Positions 50,720 through 59,295 of a stretch of 64,000 bases of DNA are shown here, one piece after another. Below the pieces are notes generated by a model. The model saw only the letters and a list, made by a program, of their open reading frames with translations. It ran no database searches and was not told the DNA's origin. The stretch spans positions 1 through 64,000 of the forward strand of contig CALIWR010000023.1 of the NCBI GenBank assembly GCA_938046585.1, in the 5' to 3' direction. Both the position numbers and the translations under genes were made by a program. Source of the DNA: an uncultured Propionibacteriaceae bacterium (GTDB lineage Bacteria; Actinomycetota; Actinomycetes; Propionibacteriales; Propionibacteriaceae). Within the stretch, counting starts at the first letter, position 1. Every line of letters begins with the position of its first letter.

Positions 50720-50995
50720 ATGAGAGGTTCTCGAGGATGCCATGCGGCGTCCATGCTGGTGCCGAGCCTGATCACCCTGGTGGTGCTGGCCCTCTTCGTG
50801 CTGGCCGCGATCGTGATCATCCGGGCGCTACGACGCAACGGTGGTTTGGGTCTTGCTGGCCTGGTGCGGCCGGACCCGGTCCAGCACGCGCTGGTGATCC
50901 TGCATGAGCGTCTGGCCAAGGGCGAGATCGAGATCGATGATTTCTACGCCCGGCTGTCGGCGTTGAAGGGCCACGACCCAACACCGCCACGCTGA
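50720..50995 (+). CDS. Small membrane protein with SHOCT domain
   Basis: 91 residues. One membrane helix (MLVPSLITLVVLALFVLAAI) then the short helical SHOCT domain HALVILHERLAKGEIEIDDF YARLSAL at the C-terminus. SHOCT domains are common oligomerisation tails on small membrane proteins; function unknown. GAGATG precedes the ATG; a later ATG at residue 12 is possible. It is followed by a minisatellite. Confidence 0.72.
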   Translation: MRGSRGCHAASMLVPSLITLVVLALFVLAAIVIIRALRRNGGLGLAGLVRPDPVQHALVILHERLAKGEIEIDDFYARLSALKGHDPTPPR

Positions 50996-51056
50996 CCGGT
51001 CACCATACTGCGCCCGTCCCGCCAGGGGCGGGCGCAGTGCTGTCCGCCTTCCTCCC

Positions 51057-51261
51057 GGCCGAGCACCGCACGACGACGGGCTGACTGGCCGAGCACCGCA
51101 CGACGACGGGCTGACTGGCCGAGTACCGCACGACGACGGGCTGACTGGCCGAGCACCGCACGACGACGGGCTGACTGGCCGAGTACCGCACAACGACGGG
51201 CTGACTGGCCGAGTACCGCACAACGACGGGCTGACCGGCCGAGTACCGCACAACGACGGGC
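51057..51261. repeat. 30-bp tandem repeat (minisatellite), 6.8 copies
   Basis: Six full units and one partial of a 30-base repeat, unit GAGYACCGCACRACGACGGG plus CTGACTGGCC, start at 51061, 51091, 51121, 51151, 51181, 51211 and 51241. Copies differ only at C/T and G/A positions, later copies sharing CAACGACGGG, so expansion appears stepwise. The units are directly joined without spacers, so this is not CRISPR. It lies about 160 bases upstream of the M16-like gene. Confidence 0.92.
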
Positions 51262-51422
51262 CGATGCTCTTGCGGCGGTCCCGGTCGTACCTGGGGGAGT
51301 GGGTGTGTCCGCAGTTGTGTCGCGCCTCACATGAGATCTGCCTTAGCAGTGTTGCCGCCAGGCTCGACAGGCTTCACACTCGGTACGGGTCTGCGGGGGG
51401 TATACGACGGGAGGGGACAGGC

Positions 51423-53045
51423 GTGTCGATCGGCAGCGCTGGTTCGATGTGGAAACGCAGCGACACAGACGGGGTGCCGACCTGGACGACTGGGTCCCCG
51501 CGGCCAGCCACCCGGGCGTCGGTGGTTTTCCGGGCCGGGGTCGCCGACGAGACCCCGGAGACCAGGGGCTGGCTGGCGGCCTCGCGGGACCTGGCGCTGG
51601 CCGCTCGGCCGCCGGAGGGGATCCGGGTCCGCGGGGTGGTCAAGGGGCTCCACACCACCTTCACCGTGACCGCGGTCAACGACCAGCTGGCGGCAGGGCT
51701 GGACTGGCTGCAGGGTCGGCTGACCCGCCCCGACCTTGACCTGCTGGACCGAGTACTCGCGGTACGGGCCGAGTCGGCCCAGCAGCCCTCGTTGTTCGGG
51801 CAGCTGTTACGTCGTGAGGTGGGCGCGCAGGGTTTCGGGATGACCGGTTTCCCCGAGCTGGGGCTGCAACGTTTCGACCCGAGCGCGTTGCGCTGGTTTC
51901 TGCAAGTGGCGTTCACCACCGGCAATATGGCGCTCTGCTACGACGGCGCCCCGCCGGACGCTGTCTCGATCTCGCTGCCCGCCGACGAGCGGTGGTCGCC
52001 TCCGGAGCGACTGTTGATGACCCGGCCACGGCCGGCGGTGACCGAGGTCACCGGGCAGGAAGTGGGGCTACTCAGCCCAGTGCCGGCTCGGGGCGTAGGG
52101 CAGGTCTTCGGACGGGTATTGGCGGCCCGGACCCTGCGGCGGATCCAGGTGCAACGGCCCGGGTATGAGCAGGTACGTTCCCAAACCACCCGGATCGACG
52201 TGGCGCGCGGCGCGATCATGGTGGCAGCGGTCACCGCCGACGCCCCCGCCGCTTTCCTCGTGGGGTCCTTAGAGGCGGCGCTGCGGGACGTGGTCGAAAG
52301 CGGAGCCCGGCCCCAAGAGCTGATCGACATCGTTATGGAGACCCATCGGATGGTCACCGACCCGAATCAGCACTTCGCGATCCTGTGTCGCTCCGCGCTG
52401 GACGATCTGCTCGGGCTACGGGCGATGGCCCCGGCCGACCTGCTCGACGAGGTAAAACAGGTCACGGCGATCGACGTCGCCGAGTTGGCGGCCACCGTCC
52501 GTGACCGGCACCTGATCGGGATCCCGCACGCAGCGGCGCTGGAGAACCCGTTCGGTTTCCCGCAGGACCAGCCCGAGTACGCACGCGCCCGCCACGACGG
52601 TCAGGGGGCGCACCCGTCAATCTGCGCCGACCATCCCGGCGCGGCGATCTACCTGATGCCGAGGATGCTGCACCTGCGACTCAACGAGGAACAGGGGATC
52701 GACATCCCGACCGGCAATGTGGTCCAGCTGTTGGCCTATCCGGATGGCGGCCGGGTAGTGGTGACTTCCGACGGCTTCGGACATCCGATCGAACCGACCC
52801 TGTACCAGGGGGGCGAGGAACTGGTCCGCGCGATCGACTCGATGGTCCCGGCCGACCTGCGGTTCGTCCTGCCTAGCCGCGACCACGTCCCGCAGCCGGT
52901 GGCCGCGGCCAAGGACCCGGCCTGGAAGTCGGTGATCGCCAGGGTCCTGCCCTGGCAGTCGAGCCCGGCGGTCTCGGCCGAGATAGTGGCCGAACGGGTC
53001 CGCCAACGCGGTCACGACGAACCAGTCGCGCAGCGCGCCCGGTGA
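51423..53045 (+). CDS. Peptidase M16-like protein lacking the zinc motif
   Basis: 540 residues. Near residue 35, FRAGVADETPETRGWLAASRDLAL aligns in pattern with the M16 N-terminal strand-helix (G-x-A-D-E-x-P-x(2)-x-G-L-x-HLLEH), but the zinc site H-x2-E-H is replaced by A-A-S-R-D, so protease activity is not expected. A second M16-like half may follow (SLEAALRDVVESGARPQELI). No signal peptide or membrane helix. GGGAGGGG precedes GTG 51423; the frame is open from 51264. Such dead M16 proteins often act as partners of an active subunit, but none is in the window. Fold assignment is by pattern only. Confidence 0.55.
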   Translation: MSIGSAGSMWKRSDTDGVPTWTTGSPRPATRASVVFRAGVADETPETRGWLAASRDLALAARPPEGIRVRGVVKGLHTTFTVTAVNDQLAAGLDWLQGRLTRPDLDLLDRVLAVRAESAQQPSLFGQLLRREVGAQGFGMTGFPELGLQRFDPSALRWFLQVAFTTGNMALCYDGAPPDAVSISLPADERWSPPERLLMTRPRPAVTEVTGQEVGLLSPVPARGVGQVFGRVLAARTLRRIQVQRPGYEQVRSQTTRIDVARGAIMVAAVTADAPAAFLVGSLEAALRDVVESGARPQELIDIVMETHRMVTDPNQHFAILCRSALDDLLGLRAMAPADLLDEVKQVTAIDVAELAATVRDRHLIGIPHAAALENPFGFPQDQPEYARARHDGQGAHPSICADHPGAAIYLMPRMLHLRLNEEQGIDIPTGNVVQLLAYPDGGRVVVTSDGFGHPIEPTLYQGGEELVRAIDSMVPADLRFVLPSRDHVPQPVAAAKDPAWKSVIARVLPWQSSPAVSAEIVAERVRQRGHDEPVAQRAR

Positions 53046-53055
53046 CCCGCGTCTG

Positions 53056-53240
53056 CATGATACGATCAGCCCTGGTCCGCACAGCGACGATGGGGCAATC
53101 ACCCCGGAGCCGCCGGAAGAACAGCCGCCAGGCCCAGTAGAACCGGCAGCGGACAGCACATGAAGCGGGGGTCAGCAGACCTCAAGAAGGGTGGTACCGC
53201 GGGTCGCCCCACCGGGCAGGCTCGTCCCTTCGTCGTACGA
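53056..53240 (+). ncRNA. T-box riboswitch of ileS
   Basis: The T-box bulge sequence AAGGGTGGTACCGCGGG lies at 53187-53203, about 55 bases before the ileS ATG, after a compact structured leader. Uncharged tRNA-Ile would pair with it and turn ileS expression on. Actinobacterial ileS T-boxes usually act on translation, and no terminator with a T-run is present here, in agreement. Confidence 0.88.
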
Positions 53241-53257
53241 GACGTCGAAGGACCCTC

Positions 53258-56200
53258 ATGACCGACCAGGCCCGTACCTACAATCCTGTCCCGCCGCAGG
53301 TCGACCTGACCGCGATGGAGCACCAGATCCTGGACCTCTGGTCCGAGCAGGACACCTTCGCCGCATCACTGCGTCAAACCGAGGCGGGGCCACGTTGGAC
53401 TTTCTTCGAAGGCCCGCCGACCGCGAACGGGATGCCCGGCATCCACCACATCGAGGCCCGGGTTTTCAAGGACATCTTCCCCCGCTTCAAGACCATGCAG
53501 GGTTACCACGTCGAGCGTAAGGCCGGCTGGGACTGCCACGGGCTGCCGGTCGAACTGGCGGTGGAGCGGGAACTCGGCATCGACGGCAAGCCCGACATCG
53601 AACGGTACGGGGTGGCGTCGTTCAACGAGCGCTGCCGCGAGTCGGTCGGCCGCCATGTCGACGCCTTCGCCCGGCTCACCACCCGGATGGGCTACTGGGT
53701 CGACCTGGACACCGCGTACTGGACCATGAACCCCGAATACGTGGAATCCTGCTGGTGGGCCTTGAAGCAGATCCATTCCCGGGGCCTGCTGGTCGAGGAC
53801 TACCGCGTCGCCCCGTACTGTCCGCGCTGCGGCACCACCCTGTCCGACCATGAGCTGGCGCAGGGCTACGAGACGGTCACCGATCCCTCGGTGTACGTCC
53901 GGTTCCCGGTCACCGGCGGGCCGCTGGCCGGGCAGGCGGACCTGCTGGTCTGGACCACCACCCCGTGGACCTTGGTCTCGAATACCGCTGTCGCCGTCCA
54001 CCCGGACGTCACGTATGTCGTGGCCAGCAAAGACGACCAGACCCTGGTGGTGGCCGAGCCGCTGGCCGAACAGGTGCTGGGTGACGGCTGGCGGCTGGGG
54101 CAGACCTTCCTGGGCTCGCAGATGGAACTGTGGACATACCAGCGCCCGTTCGAGCTGGTCGAGATGCCAGCCGTGGTGGGCGGCACCAACTACATCGTGA
54201 CCGCCGACTATGTCACCACCGAGGACGGCACCGGTCTGGTCCACCAGGCCCCGGCCTTCGGTGAGGACGACATGATCATCTGCCGCCAGTACGGACTGCC
54301 GATGGTGAACCCGATCCAGGCCGACGGGACCTTTGAGGAGGGCCTGGGCCTGGTGGGCGGGATGTTCTTCAAGGCCGCCGACCCGGTGATCATGCAGGAC
54401 CTGCAGCAGCGGGGCCTGATGTGGCGGGTGATGCACTACGAGCACGCGTACCCGCACTGCTGGCGCTGTCACACCGTGCTGCTGTACTACGCCCAGCCGT
54501 CGTGGTACATCCGGACTACCCAGATCAAACCGGCCCTGCACCGGGAGAATCAGGCTACCGGCTGGTTCCCCGACCACATCAAGAACGGCCGCTATGGCGA
54601 CTGGCTGAACAACAACGTCGACTGGGCCTTGTCGCGTAAGCGCTACTGGGGTACCCCGCTGCCGATCTGGCGTTGCGCCCAGGGCCACCAGACCTGCGTC
54701 GGTTCTCGAGAAGAGCTGTCCGAGCTGGCCGGCACCGACCTGTCCGGGCTTGACCCGCACCGCCCGTACGTAGACGAGATCAGCTTTGCCTGCCCGAACT
54801 GCCAGGCCCCGGCGCACCGGGTGCCGGAGGTGGTCGACGCCTGGTTCGACTCGGGCGCGATGCCATTCGCGCAGTGGGGCCACCCGTACCGGCCTGGTTC
54901 GACCGAGCAGCTGGAGCAGGCCTACCCGGCTGACTTCATCTGTGAGGCGATCGACCAGACCCGGGGCTGGTTCTATTCCCTGATGGCGGTCGGGACCCTG
55001 GTCTTCGACCAGTCCCCGTACCGCAACGTGCTCTGCCTGGGTCACATCCTGGCCGAGGACGGCCGCAAGATGAGCAAACACCTGGGCAACACCGTGGAGC
55101 CGATCCCGCTGCTCGACGAGCACGGCGCCGATGCAGTGCGCTGGTTCATGGCGGCCGGTGGTTCGCCCTGGTCGGCGCGTCGGGTCGGACGCAAGACGAT
55201 CCAGGAATTCGTCCGCAAGGTGCTGCTGACGTATTGGAACACGGTCGCCTTCCAGGCCCTGTACGCGCGGGCTAATGATTGGGCCCCGAGCGACGACGCT
55301 CCGGCCCCGGCCCAGCGCCAGGTTCTGGACCGGTGGCTGCTGTCGGCTACCCACGAGCTGATCGGCGAGGTCACGGACGCGCTGGAGCGGTTCGACACGT
55401 TAGCTGCGGGCAATGCCCTGGCTGCTTTCACCGACCAGTTGTCGAATTGGTACGTGCGCCGCTCCCGGCGCCGGTTCTGGGACGGTGACCCGTCGGCGTT
55501 GTCGACCCTGCACGAGGTACTGGAGATCCTGACCCGGCTGCTGGCGCCGCTGGTGCCGTTCATCACCGAACGGGTCTGGCAGGATCTGGTGGTGCCGGTG
55601 GTGCCGGGCGCCCCGGCTTCGGTGCACCTGGCCAGCTGGCCGGTGGCCGACCCGACCTTGATCGACCCTGATCTGTCGCGTTCAATGGCGGCCGCCCGCC
55701 GGGTGGTGGAATTGGGCCGGGCGGCGCGTTCTGAGGCGAAGGTCCGGACTCGGCAGCCGCTGCAGCGGGCCCTGGTCGCCTCGTCTACTTTGGCGTTGCT
55801 CGGTGACGAGATCGTGGCTGAGGTCACCAGCGAGCTGAATGTGGGTCAGTTGGAGTCGTTCAGCAGCGCCGGTGACCTGGTCGACTATGCGGCGAAGGGT
55901 AATTTCCGGGCGCTGGGGAAACGGTTCGGCAAGCAGACCCCGCAGGTGGCGCAGGCGATTGCCGCAGCTGACGCGGCCGCCCTGGCGCAGGCCTTGCGAG
56001 CCGAGGGGCGGGCCACCGTCGACGGTGGCATCGAGGTGAGCGCTGACGAGGTCTTCATCACCGAACGGCCCCGTGAGGGCTGGTCGGTGGTCAATGAGCA
56101 GGGCGAGACGGTGGCCCTGGACCTCGACCTCACTGCGGAGCTGGTGCAGGCCGGCTGGCTGCGTGAGGTAATCCGGGCGGTGCAGGAGGCCCGTAAGAAC

Positions 56201-56392
56201 GCCGGCCTGGACGTCTCGGACCGGATCCGGCTGCGCTGGGCCGGTAGCGGCCCGGCCGCCGAGGCGCTCCGGGCGGGCTGCGCAGAGCTTGCCGAGGAGG
56301 TGCTCGCGGTCCAGGTCGACGAGGTTACCGAGATCGACGACCCTGCGGCACCGTCCGACATCGGGATCGCCTTCGAGATCACCAAGGCCTGA
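53258..56392 (+). CDS. ileS: Isoleucyl-tRNA synthetase
   Basis: 1044 residues, class I synthetase. The HIGH-type motif is in GMPGIHHIEARVFKD near residue 60; the KMSKS motif is DGRKMSKHLGNTV near 607. An editing domain lies between (about 200-400, LLVWTTTPWTLVSNTAVAV). The anticodon-binding domain follows from about 690 (DRWLLSATHEL) and the protein lacks a C-terminal zinc finger, as in the eukaryote-like type found in actinobacteria. A T-box leader controls it. Confidence 0.97.
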   Translation: MTDQARTYNPVPPQVDLTAMEHQILDLWSEQDTFAASLRQTEAGPRWTFFEGPPTANGMPGIHHIEARVFKDIFPRFKTMQGYHVERKAGWDCHGLPVELAVERELGIDGKPDIERYGVASFNERCRESVGRHVDAFARLTTRMGYWVDLDTAYWTMNPEYVESCWWALKQIHSRGLLVEDYRVAPYCPRCGTTLSDHELAQGYETVTDPSVYVRFPVTGGPLAGQADLLVWTTTPWTLVSNTAVAVHPDVTYVVASKDDQTLVVAEPLAEQVLGDGWRLGQTFLGSQMELWTYQRPFELVEMPAVVGGTNYIVTADYVTTEDGTGLVHQAPAFGEDDMIICRQYGLPMVNPIQADGTFEEGLGLVGGMFFKAADPVIMQDLQQRGLMWRVMHYEHAYPHCWRCHTVLLYYAQPSWYIRTTQIKPALHRENQATGWFPDHIKNGRYGDWLNNNVDWALSRKRYWGTPLPIWRCAQGHQTCVGSREELSELAGTDLSGLDPHRPYVDEISFACPNCQAPAHRVPEVVDAWFDSGAMPFAQWGHPYRPGSTEQLEQAYPADFICEAIDQTRGWFYSLMAVGTLVFDQSPYRNVLCLGHILAEDGRKMSKHLGNTVEPIPLLDEHGADAVRWFMAAGGSPWSARRVGRKTIQEFVRKVLLTYWNTVAFQALYARANDWAPSDDAPAPAQRQVLDRWLLSATHELIGEVTDALERFDTLAAGNALAAFTDQLSNWYVRRSRRRFWDGDPSALSTLHEVLEILTRLLAPLVPFITERVWQDLVVPVVPGAPASVHLASWPVADPTLIDPDLSRSMAAARRVVELGRAARSEAKVRTRQPLQRALVASSTLALLGDEIVAEVTSELNVGQLESFSSAGDLVDYAAKGNFRALGKRFGKQTPQVAQAIAAADAAALAQALRAEGRATVDGGIEVSADEVFITERPREGWSVVNEQGETVALDLDLTAELVQAGWLREVIRAVQEARKNAGLDVSDRIRLRWAGSGPAAEALRAGCAELAEEVLAVQVDEVTEIDDPAAPSDIGIAFEITKA

Positions 56393-56584
56393 CCGGCCAG
56401 GATCAGGGCCGCAGCTGCCCGGCCCGAACGCCGGGTGTCTCACGGAATGGACGGCCGGTCCTGTTCCCTGGGCAGGGACCGAATCGGGTGTTCCGGATCC
56501 TGGACGGTGGCGCTGCCGGGTCTGCTGGGTCGTCGTCGATCGGGACCGGGCAGGCCAGCTCGGATGCGGCCGGGTCTGCTGGGG

Positions 56585-56866
56585 TCAGCCTAGTAGGTGC
56601 TGGTATTCCGGGTGTCGTTCCAGGTAGCGGACTACGAACGGGCAGACCGGGTGGACCCTCAGGCCACGCCGCTCGGCGTCGTCGAGGACTCCTTTCACCA
56701 GTACCGACCCGTACCCCTGCCCGCCGTGGGCCGGGTCGATCTCGGTATGCGGCAGGGTGATCCGGTCCCCGTCAATGTGGTAATCGGCTAGTCCGAGTCG
56801 TTCCCCCGTGTCCGAGACCAGTTCGTAGCGGGATTCGGCCTCGTTGATCCGTACCTGTGGCTGCAT
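56585..56866 (-). CDS. Short GNAT-family N-acetyltransferase
   Basis: 93 residues from ATG 56866 (MQPQVRINEAESRYEL); GTG 56899 would add eleven. Compact GNAT protein of the YidJ type: LADYHIDGDRITLPHTEIDP, the acetyl-CoA loop GGQGYGSVLVKGVLDDAERR and the C-terminal CPFVVRYLERHPEY. Target unknown. TGTTAT upstream of the ATG might be a leaderless -10 box. It lies between convergent ileS and divergent lysC. Confidence 0.85.
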   Translation of the reverse strand: MQPQVRINEAESRYELVSDTGERLGLADYHIDGDRITLPHTEIDPAHGGQGYGSVLVKGVLDDAERRGLRVHPVCPFVVRYLERHPEYQHLLG

Positions 56867-57043
56867 GCCGCCATAACAGCACATGATCTCGGTGGACACG
56901 CGCTGAGAGCGCAGTCGGCCGACGCGAATCTGCCCTTACACTCGGCTGCGGGCGAGACGGGTTCTGCTGGGCACAGGCGACGGGACCTTATCCGCCAACG
57001 GCGTGCGGGCGAAGGCTCCGCCGCGGGCGAGGGAGGTTCTGAC

Positions 57044-58315
57044 GTGAGTCGGGTGGTGCAGAAGTTCGGCGGGTCCTCGGTGGCCGACGCCGAGAGCATC
57101 AAGCGGGTGGCGCGCCGGATCGTTGAAACCACGAAAGCCGGGCACCAGGTGGTCGTGGTGATCTCGGCGATGGGCGACACCACCGACGACCTGTTGGATC
57201 TCGCCCAACAGGTGAGCCCGCAGCCGCCGGCGCGGGAGCTCGACATGCTGCTCACCGCGGGGGAGCGGATATCGGCGGCGCTGCTGGCGATGGCGATCGC
57301 TGACACCGGGCACCAGTCGCGTTCTTTCACTGGATCCCAGGCTGGGGTGATCACGACCGAGACTCATGGCAATGCCCGGATTATCGACATCACCCCGGGC
57401 CGGATCGTGGAGGCCCTGGATGGTGGCGACATCGTGATCGTGGCCGGTTTCCAGGGCGTCGCGCAGTCCACCAAGGACGTCACCACGTTGGGTCGGGGCG
57501 CCTCCGACACCACCGCGGTCGCCTTGGCGGACGCGCTCGGGGCGGAATACTGCGAGATCTACAGTGATGTCGACGGGGTGTTCACCGCCGATCCCCGGAT
57601 CGTGCCGGGGGCGCGGCGGATCCCTGAGATCTCGTACGAAGAGATGCTGGAACTGGCGGCCAATGGGGCCAAGATTCTGCACCTGCGGTGTGTGGAGTAC
57701 GCCCGGCGTTCCAGCGTCCCGGTCCACGTCCGCTCTTCGTTTTCGACCAGACCCGGCACCTGGGTCACCGACGCGTCGCTTATCACTGAAAGGCCAGACA
57801 TGGAGGCTGCACTCATCACCGGCGTCACCCACGACCGCAGCGAGGCGAAGGTCACGGTGGTCGGGGTGCCGGACCAGGTCGGGAAAGCAGCCAGGATCTT
57901 CGAGATCGTGGCCGGGGTGGACGTCAATATCGACATGATCGTGCAGAACGTGTCGGTGATCGACAACACCACGGCGATCTCGTTCACCCTGCCACAGTCC
58001 GACGGCAAGAAGGCGCTCGATGCGTTGCGGGCCGAGCAGGGGCAGGTCGGTTTCACCAAGCTGCTCTACGACGACCAGATCGGCAAGGTGTCGGTGGTCG
58101 GGGTTGGGATGCGGTCCCATCCGGGGGTGAGCGCTACCTTCTTCAGCGCCCTGGCCGGCGCCGGGATCAACATCGGGATGATCTCGACCTCCGAGATCCG
58201 GATCTCGGTGACCGTGGCGGCCGATGACGTCGATGCCGCGGTCCGGGCTGCGCACAGCGCCTTCGGCCTGGACGGCGACGGCGAGGCTGTCGTGTACGCG
58301 GGGACTGGCCGCTGA
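57044..58315 (+). CDS. lysC: Aspartate kinase
   Basis: 423 residues. First step of the lysine, threonine and methionine pathway. Kinase domain: VVQKFGGSSVADAESIKRVA at the start, TAGERISAALLAMAI, TTLGRGASDTTAVALADALG. Two ACT domains follow (about 265-335 and 345-415), the sites of feedback inhibition. GTG 57044 follows GAGGGAGG. An internal ATG at 57800 (MEAALITGVTHDRSEAK, with AAAGG upstream) would give the 171-residue beta subunit, as known in other Gram-positives. No asd gene follows; a MarR gene converges instead. Confidence 0.96.
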   Translation: MSRVVQKFGGSSVADAESIKRVARRIVETTKAGHQVVVVISAMGDTTDDLLDLAQQVSPQPPARELDMLLTAGERISAALLAMAIADTGHQSRSFTGSQAGVITTETHGNARIIDITPGRIVEALDGGDIVIVAGFQGVAQSTKDVTTLGRGASDTTAVALADALGAEYCEIYSDVDGVFTADPRIVPGARRIPEISYEEMLELAANGAKILHLRCVEYARRSSVPVHVRSSFSTRPGTWVTDASLITERPDMEAALITGVTHDRSEAKVTVVGVPDQVGKAARIFEIVAGVDVNIDMIVQNVSVIDNTTAISFTLPQSDGKKALDALRAEQGQVGFTKLLYDDQIGKVSVVGVGMRSHPGVSATFFSALAGAGINIGMISTSEIRISVTVAADDVDAAVRAAHSAFGLDGDGEAVVYAGTGR

Positions 58316-58382
58316 TCTGGGATTCTCGGGCTTGACGCCGGCCGTCGGTGGTGTTCTTATCGGTGATATGCGGGGCTTGGGG

Positions 58383-58826
58383 TCATCGGTTCTCGCTGTC
58401 GGGGGTGTCAGGGGAGCGCACGAGTAGGACTTCGTCGTGCAGTGCCCGTACGGTGCGGGCCAGCTGATCCGGGTCGATCCCGATCCGGTGGGCCTGGTCG
58501 TCGAGGGATTCGCCCAGCAGCGCCGAACAGCGTTTCAGGGTCCGTTTTCCGAGTGCTGTCAGCCCCAGCCGGCGGGCGTTGCCGTTGCCGGGTTCGGCGT
58601 TGTTCTCGACCAGGCCGGCCTCGATCAGGGAGCGGACGATCCCGCTGGCGGCGGCCTCGCTGACCCGTAGCGACTGGGCCAGCAGCCGCCCGGTCACGCC
58701 GGGGTGCTGCGAGATGATGCTGAGGGCAACGTAGCGGTTGTGGCTGAGTCCCTCCGGGCGCAGGATCCGCTCCGCCCAACGGTCGAGGGTCCGTACCAGG
58801 TCGTGTAATTCGTAAGCCAGGTCCAT
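58383..58826 (-). CDS. MarR-family transcriptional regulator
   Basis: 147 residues with a winged helix at about 30-105: NRYVALSIISQHPGVTGRLL, VSEAAASGIVRSLIEAGLVE and LGLTALGKRTLKRC. It probably represses a nearby or distant gene in response to a small molecule. No efflux gene is adjacent on its strand. The palindrome just upstream of its ATG is a likely autoregulatory operator. Confidence 0.87.
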   Translation of the reverse strand: MDLAYELHDLVRTLDRWAERILRPEGLSHNRYVALSIISQHPGVTGRLLAQSLRVSEAAASGIVRSLIEAGLVENNAEPGNGNARRLGLTALGKRTLKRCSALLGESLDDQAHRIGIDPDQLARTVRALHDEVLLVRSPDTPDSENR

Positions 58827-58833
58827 ACTTCAT

Positions 58834-58847
58834 CTTAACCTCTTAAG
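58834..58847. promoter_or_regulatory. Palindromic operator candidate upstream of marR
   Basis: CTTAA-CCTC-TTAAG (58834-58847), 8 bases before the marR ATG, a perfect 5+5 inverted repeat of the size bound by MarR dimers. It may also affect the divergent YtrA-type operon, whose -35 begins 36 bases away. Confidence 0.5.
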
Positions 58848-58882
58848 GTCACGGAGAGCAACGTCGATCCCTCCTGTCCTTA

Positions 58883-58911
58883 TTGCATATGGTGTACATG
58901 TGCGCTATGAA
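58883..58911 (+). promoter_or_regulatory. Sigma70-type promoter of the YtrA operon
   Basis: TTGCAT (58883-58888), 17 bases, TATGAA (58906-58911). Transcription would start at about 58918, the GTG of the regulator gene, so the mRNA is leaderless. The spacer contains GTGTACAT, a dyad where the regulator could bind. Confidence 0.65.
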
Positions 58912-58917
58912 TAGTGT

Positions 58918-59295
58918 GTGCACATCGTGTTGTCGCGGACCAGCGGGACCCCGCTGTACGAGCAGATCGTGGACCAGTACCGCGCCGCGATCTGGAGTGG
59001 AGATCTGCCGGCAGGCACAGCACTGCCATCACTGCGGCAGCTGGCGAGAGATCTCGAGGTCTCGCTGATCACCACCACCCGGGCCTACAACGAGCTGGCC
59101 GCCGAAGGACTGATCGCTAATCAGCCGGGCCGTGGCAGCTTTGTCCTCGCCCAGGACCAAGACGAGACCCGGGAACGGCTTCGGGCCAGGCTCGATGGTC
59201 AGCTCGACGAGGTCATCGTCACCGCGCGCCTGGCCGGGCTGGGCCTGGCTGAGCTTCAGGAAAGGAGCACCTTGCGATGGGGATCGACCGACTGA
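58918..59295 (+). CDS. GntR-family regulator, YtrA type
   Basis: 125 residues. GntR winged helix with TPLYEQIVDQYRAAIWSGDL, LPSLRQLARDLEVS and TTTRAYNELAAEGLI, then a short helical tail for dimerisation, as in YtrA regulators. These repress the ABC transporter operon they head. The stop overlaps the ATPase start by 19 bases, so the genes are coupled. The GTG start coincides with the predicted transcription start. The inducing signal is unknown; YtrA systems often respond to cell-wall antibiotics. Confidence 0.88.
   Translation: MHIVLSRTSGTPLYEQIVDQYRAAIWSGDLPAGTALPSLRQLARDLEVSLITTTRAYNELAAEGLIANQPGRGSFVLAQDQDETRERLRARLDGQLDEVIVTARLAGLGLAELQERSTLRWGSTD

Noticed and set aside
51057..51261. CRISPR array
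   Set aside because: The 30-base units are directly adjacent with no spacers, and no cas gene is in the window.
50828..51330. Minus-strand repeat proteins across the minisatellite
   Set aside because: Open frames arise only because the repeat unit is 30 bases; no ribosome site or family supports them.
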